Assembly: GCA_038030265.1 (NCBI GenBank)
Contig: CM075940.1
Location: 12,090,001-12,154,000 of the forward strand
Reading direction: 5' to 3'
Source: Corythucha ciliata
Taxonomy: Eukaryota; Arthropoda; Insecta; Hemiptera; Tingidae
DNA: 64,000 nucleotides
Part shown: piece by piece, positions 56,925 to 64,000 of the stretch
How the letters are laid out: each line of letters starts with the position of its first letter
Position numbering within the stretch: position 1 is the first letter of the stretch
Notes under the pieces: generated by a model
Database searches by the model: none
What the model saw: only the letters and a program-made list of their open reading frames with translations
Told to the model about the DNA's origin: nothing
Position numbers and translations under genes: made by a program

Positions 56925-58780
56925 GAACGAACGCCTTTTCTCAGTTTTAGCCGCGAATTACCACTTTTTTAAAAATTTTATCCGTGAATTGAATTAGAAC
57001 ATTTACTACAGGGGCGAATTATACCTCTTTTTAGTGTTTTACGAGATCGAGACCGAATCTCGAAGAAAACCCGATGCGGAAAAGTTACAGAATAGTCCCT
57101 CAGATCTGCAGAAACAGAGCACCACGGCTAGGGTAAAAATAATAACAATGATAAGCGACAAGCGGCTTCATCTGTTAGTATTGTGATGAGCAAAGCAAGA
57201 CCAAGGCCAAGACTCGAAGGTCTTGGTTTTGGTCTTGTCCTTGCACAGCAAGTCTTGGTCTTGATCTTGCTTCGTTGGTTTTAATTTTGTTAGTAATTTT
57301 TTGTTTTTAAAGAAAATATTTGCATTGCACATCGAAAAAACAACTCAAAAACAACCTTGTTCGGGATTTATGAAATAAAAAATTTATTTTTTCAGTTTTA
57401 TTCATTTATCCCCACCTCCGATATTTTTTTTTTGGCGTTCTTCGTATTTTTCCTTCATATATCGCGGCGGTGTACCTACTGAACAAAATGTAACATACAG
57501 TTGCAGTTGCTGTTGTAACAGTTTGAGATGGCAAAAATAACGAAATTTGGAGTACTTTTAAAGAACCAAACCTGTCCATCTGGTTAGGATCAGCTGATTT
57601 TAATAAAGCGTAAATCCCCGAAATTTGTTTTTTAACGCGCAAGAAATTGGGATTTAACGCGCGAATGTGAATTTGGTTTTTGAAAGAGCAAAATTCCCAA
57701 AAACTGGAGTTTTGAAGGAGCCAAATTCGCGAAATTTGACTTTTAAAGAGCGGAGCGTGTAAAGAGCGGAGCGTGTAAAGAGCGGGGGGGGGGGCACGTC
57801 TTGAGAAAAATTGTTAGCGGATGAATTCCAGAAAAGGACATTTTGCGGCTAAGACTGAGGAAAAACACCCATTCACGGCTAAAATTGAGTAATAGCGCTG
57901 ATTCACGTTAAACATGAGAAAAAAAATCTCATTATTCGCGGTTGAAATTGAGAAAACATACCAATTTGCAGTTTCCACGATGCAAAGTCCGCGACGAAAT
58001 TAAGAAAATGCGCTAATTCACGGGTTATAGAGCTCTTTTCACATCTAAAAGTGACAAAATAAATTGCCCGTTCAATGTAGAATTGAGAAAAATCACTCAA
58101 CTGCGGCTAAAATTGGGGAAAAACGCCAATTCGCGGCTAAAATTGAGAAATGGTGCTTATTCACGCAGGTAAAATTGAGAGAAGGCGCCAGATCGTGGTT
58201 TCTCAAACAAACATCTCGGTAAACATTGCGAAAAAGTGCTAATTTACCGTTTTTATACATATATATGACAAGTTTGCGGGTACAATTGAGAAAGAGCGCG
58301 TACATTTTTGAAAAAGTGCTTATATTCACGGCTAAAATCAAGGAAAATTGTTAGTTCGCAGGTGAAATTGAAGAAAATACCCATTTCAAGGTTTCGTGAT
58401 GCAACGTCCAAGTCAAAATTAATGAAATTCGCTCACATGCGGGTTATGTGGACCTTTTCACTGCTACAATTTGAAGGGGGAAAAAATTACTCAAGGCAGA
58501 ATTGGGGAAAAGCACTAATTTGCTGCTAAAATTGAAGGGAAAACGAATTGGCAAAATTGTCACCGTTTGTTGTTGATTGACGGAATTGTCGTGGCTAAAA
58601 TTGAGAAATTGCGTTCATCCACAGGTTAAATTGAGGAAAAACTGTTCTTTTGCGGCTGAAGTTGACAGATCGAACGCACCAATTCGCGGTTAGGCTATGC
58701 CCAGTGCTGGCCGCAATTGAAACAATAAATAAAAATGCGTAATTTCACGGTTTTTTGAGACATTTTAACGGCTAAAATGA
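56925..58780 (-). repeat. Degenerate tandem module array, dialect A
   Basis: Mostly reverse units: GCTAATTCGCGGCTAAAAT plus TGAGAAAAAC. Interrupted near 57050-57560 by other sequence including the CAAGACCAAG repeat, and by a duplicated AAAGAGCGGAGCGTGT at 57755-57785. Confidence 0.8.
57185..57262. repeat. CAAGACCAAGACC-type inverted repeat
   Basis: TGATGAGCAAAGCAAGACCA at the left, AAGGTCTTGG ... TCTTGATCTTGC at the right. A related copy at 61388-61500 also begins GTGATGAGCAAA. Confidence 0.7.
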
Positions 58781-58959
58781 AGAAAATGGGTTATCAATAT
58801 TATTATTTTTCAAGCCATACAACTTGATTAATGTTGTGTTTTTTTTTTCTTCTTCTACTTCTTCGTTTCCTGAGCTTTCGCCTTCTTTTGCTGAATGCAT
58901 CGTCAGAGAACTTACTTTAGACCTGAGACGGTAAACAGAGCTGGCATTTCCTCTCCCAG

Positions 58960-59150
58960 TCTGGATGGCACAGCGGGCTAAACACGATTTGCTAGCCAAA
59001 AAACACGAAATGGAGCGTCGTACCTGCAAAAATGGGATTTTAGCGCGAAAAATCAGCAAAACCGGTTTCAAAGTTAAGCCGACCCTCGAAGTCGGTTTGT
59101 CAGCAACAAACATCCGCGAATTATTGATTTTTGGTGAAACCGATAAGCGA
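58960..59150 (-). repeat. Dialect-D-like units next to the transposase fragment
   Basis: In reverse, AATTCGCGGATGTTTGTTG and GCTGACAAACC resemble units at 25320-25370. Confidence 0.55.
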
Positions 59151-59179
59151 AAATGTGTGGACTTAATCTTACTCAAGTG

Positions 59180-59483
59180 TCGCAGTGCCTTAGTGTCGCT
59201 AGACATGGTTGGTATCTCCATAACGCTGTGTAATTCTTTGAGCTGGGAAAACCCACCGCCAATGGATAGTGTGCCCATAACAGCTGCTGTGTTTGTTGTG
59301 CGCGAAGTTTAATTGTTTTCTGAGGTCACATTTCTTTTGAGTACACACATTGAGCACTCCAAGAGAAAAGTGGAATGGTATCCATTGCGAGTTCCTTTCA
59401 CAATTAACGCATTGCTGGTTTTCCTCAAGCAAACTGCTATAACTCAAACAATTTTCGTCGCACGTAATATTGAAGCACACCAC
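59180..59483 (-). pseudogene. Mutator-like transposase fragment
   Basis: Two overlapping frames. The first (59199-59483) has a cysteine-rich start (CFNITCDENC, EENQQCVNCE) then WIPFHFSLGVLNVC. The second, after a shift near 59285, has AVMGTLSIGGGFSQLKEL then VMEIPTMSSDT. The Gly-Gly-Gly-Phe ... IP-x-MS pattern is what I know from the N-terminal region of animal Mutator-like (MULE) transposases. The catalytic part is missing and dialect-D units follow. Identification rests on that motif alone. Confidence 0.55.
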
Positions 59484-59696
59484 TGAAATGGCACAAAATT
59501 GTTTTTTTTATTACGTCTACATGGTTTTGGAATCAGCTTGAGTTAAGGGCCTTCAACTCAAGCTGATTCCAAAACCATGTAGACATAATAAAAAGACAAT
59601 TTTGTGCCCTTTTCAGTGGCGTGCTACAATATTACGTGCGACGAAAATTGTGAGAGTTATTGCAGTTTGTTTGAGGAAAACCAGCGATGCGTTGAA
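59404..59696. repeat. Long near-perfect palindrome
   Basis: Arms 59404-59548 and 59549-59696 pair almost to the centre (AAGGGCCTT). Roughly 85-90% complementary over about 145 bp, with the central 60 bp nearly exact. The coding start of the Mutator-like fragment is present in both arms. Confidence 0.9.
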
Positions 59697-59949
59697 AAAG
59701 CGGAAAAGTGGCTTTTTTCTCGGAAACGGTTGACATTCGGACCATGGTATATTTGGTCATTTTTTGACGCAAATATGGTCTAGAATCACCTCCTTTATTT
59801 GTGCCACGTGGACCAAGTACACCCGGTACAGGTCTCACAACAATCAAATCATGTGTTTTTCTAGAGTGCAGCAAAGAGACAGACCTTTTTTCTCACGACT
59901 TGCCGTGAAAGTCAAAGTTTTCTGCGCATACATATTCTTCTGCCGATAA

Positions 59950-61385
59950 ATCACCAATGGGGAACTTGCACATTTTTCATAACACTGGTGTTTCTTGAAG
60001 AGGGCGCTTCAACAAGACAATTGCCCACATTAAACATGGAAATCAATCAAGGGTTTTTTTAAGGCGAATTTTTAAAAATTTTGAGTGGGGGTTTGATTGA
60101 TTGGGTTGGGATGGTGTTGGGAAGAGGGGGGAATACGCGTTTTCTGGGGTGTAATTTTTCTTGTTATTTGTAAACAAAACATTTTAGAGTTTCCTCAAAT
60201 GCTTCAAAACTGCACATTGACGTCATTTTTCCCTCGTACCATCCATCCCCTCCTGAAGAACTTTGAAATTTATTTAAAAATCACCAGAAGCACCAATCGG
60301 TCAGGAACTACTGTTAATATCCTTGTCCGCATGTGTCAATTCACCGGTATACTTTTCCCCCAAATCGGGCATTCATGCAAGTTTTCCATTCACAATCGAG
60401 AAATAATGAATCGTAATCGTAGTTTCAAGGGATAGTTTTGATCAATAGTCATTTTTACAGTCATTATCCAAAGCACTAACAGCGCTATCTAATTCGACGT
60501 TCACTGCTAAAATTTCGAATTTATCGGTAGAATCAGTACAATTGTCGAATAGTCAATAATTATTATCTACCGTAAAAATTATCAGGGGGCCTATTCTCTA
60601 ACAACAAGCAATATTTTTTTTGCCAGCCTTGTGTTTATTTCATTCATTTGTTTGAAGAAAATTAATGAAATAAACATATGACTTCGAAAAAGCTATTGCT
60701 TCGGAGTTGAAAAATAAGCCCCCTGGTTTGGTATGACAGTCTAATTTTCCGACGTGTACTCAGTCAAAGAAAAATAATTCTTTCTGACGGCAACTTGATC
60801 GTTTCCTTGGGCTTGTTTTCCAGGCGTTATGCTTTCGCCTAAAATCTATATCTCGGGAAAATGACTGACACAATAATAATGTCATCTTATTTATTGCACT
60901 CCTATTTCGTATACACTACAACTTGAAGAGAAATTGGTACGTTTCTGATTTCATTTAGAGCATCACTAGACACTGGCTGAGGCATTATCATTATCAGATC
61001 ACACTTCACTTGTAATAAACTCGCGGGTCAAGGGCACTTCTGAAAGTTCTGACTGCTGACTCAAAAAGATACCTAGATGCGAAAATGTTCAAATATCATG
61101 GCTTCAAGTAAAAAGTTAGGAAAACGAATTCTGGTGTATAGTTTTCGTACTAAAATTTCCCATTTTAATTTTTTTCCCGCGATGTACAGCGCTATCTCTT
61201 GTCTCAGGGTGATTTTCAAAGCTTCACCGTCAACATCCTTAAGGGGAAACTGCAGTGATGATTCCTCGATTTTAAGGGTTTCTGAATGTCAAGGAACGTT
61301 CATAAATTAGGGCATTAGTTTCCGCTTTTTTCAACTCTCTTTAGATCAGTTATTAATATAATTGGCACAAAAACTGTATATAAGT
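59950..61385. other. Non-coding stretch
   Basis: No recognisable protein, RNA gene or repeat family; short scattered ORFs only. Confidence 0.35.
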
Positions 61386-61387
61386 TA

Positions 61388-61500
61388 GTGATGAGCAAAC
61401 ATGTTCTTGGTCTTACGGTCTCGTGAGACTCTTGCAGCAAGACCAAGACCGCAAGACGCAAGGCCAAGACTCTCTAACGGCTGTAAGACCAAAACTTGAA
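61388..61500. repeat. CAAGACC-rich repeat, second copy
   Basis: GTTCTTGGTCTTACGGTCTC, GCAAGACCAAGACCGCAAG and AAGGCCAAGACTC; related to 57185-57262. Confidence 0.65.
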
Positions 61501-61513
61501 ATGCAAAACTAAA

Positions 61514-62048
61514 GCCCCGGTGCACACGATGCAATTTTCTCAACAATATTTCTTTCAAGAAAGTTCGTTTGTGAATTGCGCATGCCCTCTTGCGAGGTGG
61601 TGACTTCTGTCCAAGGAGCTGGGCCAGTTTTTCGTTATAGAACCTGGTCCTGAGAAGACCAATCAGGGGGCTCTAGTAAAGTCACGTGGTTTGGTGGAAG
61701 GGGAATGTAACCTGGTAATTTGTCCGATAAGGGTTTTTCGAAGTTCAAACGGAGCGTGTCGTGTGTTTTTAATCAGTGTGCGTTTTACATAGCATTTTTG
61801 TGTGTTGTTCGTAATGGATTTGTTCGTAATTTACAACAAATTCAAGTTTGAATCTTGGGAAAGATAATCTAAAGGGAAGGTAACGTCGCCAATTCTTTCA
61901 GCTGATCAAGTGGCACCCCCACCAAACCACTTAACAAGGAAGAAATATTGATGTGTGTGAACACTACTTGCTCTCCACCTCGCTACGAATCTGGTGGGAG
62001 AATTTTTCATCCAAGAAATATTGCGGAGAACCTTCGTGTGCACCGGGC
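61514..62048. mobile_element. MITE with GCCCGGTGCACACGA inverted ends
   Basis: Left GCCCCGGTGCACACGATG, right inverse GCCCGGTGCACACGAAGG. The inversion continues inward with AATATTTCTT. The ends resemble those of the 18346 MITE (GCCGGATACACAGATGCGG). No coding sequence; about 535 bp. Confidence 0.78.
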
Positions 62049-62273
62049 TTAAGGGGGAGCTGCACGGGTGATTCCTCGACCCCCCTCCAATCACTTCTCA
62101 TTTACTACTCAGCATACACTTCGACTGGTTAAAGGCAGGGGTGTTCCCATCATTTTTGCTTAGGGTATACTATCCCCACGGATATGGAGTAGAATTTTTT
62201 TGTGAGGGGGGGGGGGGGTGAAAAGATCGAGTAAATTTGCAAACAAAAATTATATTCTATGAATTCTATCAAA

Positions 62274-64000
62274 TCAATTAAAAAGTTTAACGAAAAACGT
62301 ATCTCTTAAATTTTCACTTTCAGTCTTCTCGTGATTTTTCGATTTGTCCCTGGGGGCCGCAGTTGAAGAGCGGTGACTACGCAGCCAAATTTTCACGTAA
62401 GGTAGTGGATTAAAATAAACAACTTCAGGGCCATTAATAGATAGGAACATTAGATCCGCCACATTTTCTATGCTGAGTTTGCTTCTCAAATTGGTGATTG
62501 TAAGGTTCATGTCCGAAAATCCTCGTTCACATTCGGTTGTAGTCGTCGGAAGTACTTTCAGGACTTTCATGAAGTCAGACGAAGGATTTCGGTTTCGGAA
62601 ATCAACTATAGCATCAAATTCCGACATTCCGAGCCTTCGTGACACTCTTCTTACTTCGTTTTCACCTTTGTTATCACCAGTTACGGTTTTGAACGTTTCA
62701 TCAATTACCTACAAAAGAAATGGTTCATTTGAGAGTTTGGAAATTAACATAAAATCAATTTTCCTAACCCTTAAGTCTTCAAGAATCGTTGTGCTGCTGT
62801 TAGTGGGATCGCTAAACAAGCGGTGTTCATGTGGTCAACCAAATTTTGCAAAAATTGCAGTCTGTTGATTTGTCCAGCCTTCTTGTCCGCAACAGTGATT
62901 GTTACTCCTTTGTGACTCCCGTTTCGAATTGAATCTTCGATTTCCCTTTCTTTTTCGCCGGGGTCAGTCTTCATAGTTTCAAGAATGCGAATTGTTCTAA
63001 GCATCTCCAATAGGGCATGCACGACAGCGTCCCTAGTTCGGAAAGCACATCGTAGAAAAGTTCAAGTTCTTGGAGAAAATCAGCCGATTCCAATTTTTTT
63101 CTCAATCCAGTTGCCGTGGCATCTTGCATTTTTTTAATATGGGCATGTAGTCCCGGATAGGTATCCCACACAGCTTTTACTGTTCTGAAACTACTTGCAC
63201 ACCAACGAATATTCAAGACACGGCCTATTTTTTTCATTTCAATGCCAATTTCCTTACAAGCCTCTTCTAAACCTCTAGAATTCTTGGGGCTTTGATGGTA
63301 GTAGGAGTAAAGTTTGTTCATGAAACTTTGAAATCGGGAAACACCAGAACAGTTCTTTATGACGTCGTTTACTGAGAGTTCGACGCGATGACATAAGCAG
63401 TGCCACGTGAGTAGGTGAGGGATTTTCTCAGACAATTTCGCGGCTACTCCAGATTTTTTTTCCTGTCATTACGCTGGCCCCATCGCTTGCAAACGCAGTC
63501 CAATTTTTTAGAGCGAACGCCCTAGAAATTCCTGCACGTTTCAAGCACGACCAGAGGGCTTTCTCAATAGTGGCAGCATCTTGTGCATCCAGTTCAATCA
63601 AATCTAAGAAGGCTACAACGGGGGCCTCTGAACCAAAGAATGATGAAATGTACACAATTAGAGCACACTTAGTGCTCAGCGTAGTCGACTCGTCAATCAT
63701 TATAGTAAATTTGGAGTCTGATTGCACGAGTAACGAAATTAATCGTTTTCGCATCTCCTCTGCAATTACATTTACTATTCTCGTAGCTGTCGTGCGGCTG
63801 TGTAAGATAGAACCCATATCCAATCCGTTGATTTGTTGAAGTTCAACAATACTTTCAAATTGCACGAAGGGGAGATGATTTTTCGCTAAATAATAAACAG
63901 TTTTAAAGAGGCGTGTGTTCGCGTTCACTTGCTTTTCGCATGACTGTTTGAAGATCCTCTGTAAAACTTTTTCATCACTCTGCTTCACAATGGTATCTGC
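62274..64000 (-). pseudogene. hAT-family transposase-like gene (KIAA1586/ZMYM-like), partial
   Basis: The 5' end lies beyond the window. The RNase H-like core opens with KFTIMIDESTTLSTKCALIV (63428-63988), the first catalytic Asp, and WTAFASDGASVMTGK. After a frameshift in a T run near 63455 comes HLLTWHCLCHRVELSVND (62971-63435). A further shift near 63030 leads to the 62771-63022 segment. The gene ends with the hAT dimerisation region FMKVLKVLPTTTTECERGF and LRSKLSIENVADLM (62274-62645). Proteins of this layout derive from hAT transposases and exist as many copies in arthropods. A 60-nt intron lies at 62709-62768. At least three frameshifts; pseudogene or poorly sequenced. Confidence 0.85.
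62709..62768 (-). other. Spliceosomal intron, 60 nt
   Basis: Donor GTTAGG, acceptor TTTCTTTTGTAG. Removing it joins ILEDLR to VIDETFKT in frame, matching the continuous hAT protein layout. Confidence 0.8.

Noticed and set aside
58965..59312. 115-codon plus-strand ORF as a gene
   Set aside because: It is antisense to the Mutator-like fragment and dialect-D units.
62470..62868. 132-codon plus-strand ORF as a gene
   Set aside because: Antisense shadow of the hAT-like transposase gene, crossing its intron.

Overview
This is eukaryotic, very repeat-rich DNA, almost certainly from an arthropod and probably an insect. The evidence is two R1-clade LINE copies, an insect errantivirus-like LTR element with an env gene, Mag/SURL-like and CsRn1-like Ty3/gypsy elements, and a hAT-type transposase gene with a 60-nt GT-AG intron. 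I lean weakly towards a hemipteran. No ordinary host gene could be identified. Nearly everything recognisable is a transposable element or its remains, and most coding regions are broken by frameshifts.

Layout. 1-2406 (-): Mag/SURL-like Ty3/gypsy element running off the left edge, abutting a broken Copia 3' end (about 2500-3290, +). 9374-14290: a nested stack. A LINE RT fragment (+) was split by a tRNA-derived SINE (target duplication GATCCC), and the SINE was split by an errantivirus-like element of 3.2 kb (target duplication CGGG). 15.9-27.5 kb: mostly degenerate tandem modules with MITEs and a 775-bp foldback element. 27.8-32.8 kb: an old LINE fragment, then a full-length CR1/Jockey-like LINE with two open ORFs. 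33-37.5 kb: more modules. 37.6-42.4 kb: no recognisable gene. 42.7-47.1 kb (-): complete-length but decayed CsRn1-like gypsy element with both LTRs. 50.8-55.8 kb (-): two R1-clade LINE copies head to tail, with TTAGGG-like words at their boundaries. 55.9-58.8 kb: modules again. 59.2-59.7 kb: Mutator-like transposase fragment inside a long palindrome. 61.5-62.05 kb: MITE. 62.3-64 kb (-): hAT/KIAA1586-like transposase gene running off the right edge.

The most unusual content is not coding. Roughly a fifth of the window is degenerate tandem arrays with a unit of about 21-31 bp. I sort them into four dialects (A-D). They share a core resembling ATTCGCG or AATTTCG followed by an A-rich stretch, so they may be one diverged superfamily. 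Several arrays are bounded by inverted GCGGATCCA or CAGGGGCGC-like ends, as if the modules are the body of long non-autonomous DNA transposons. I recognise no named family for these. All similarity statements come from reading the sequence by eye; no database search was done.
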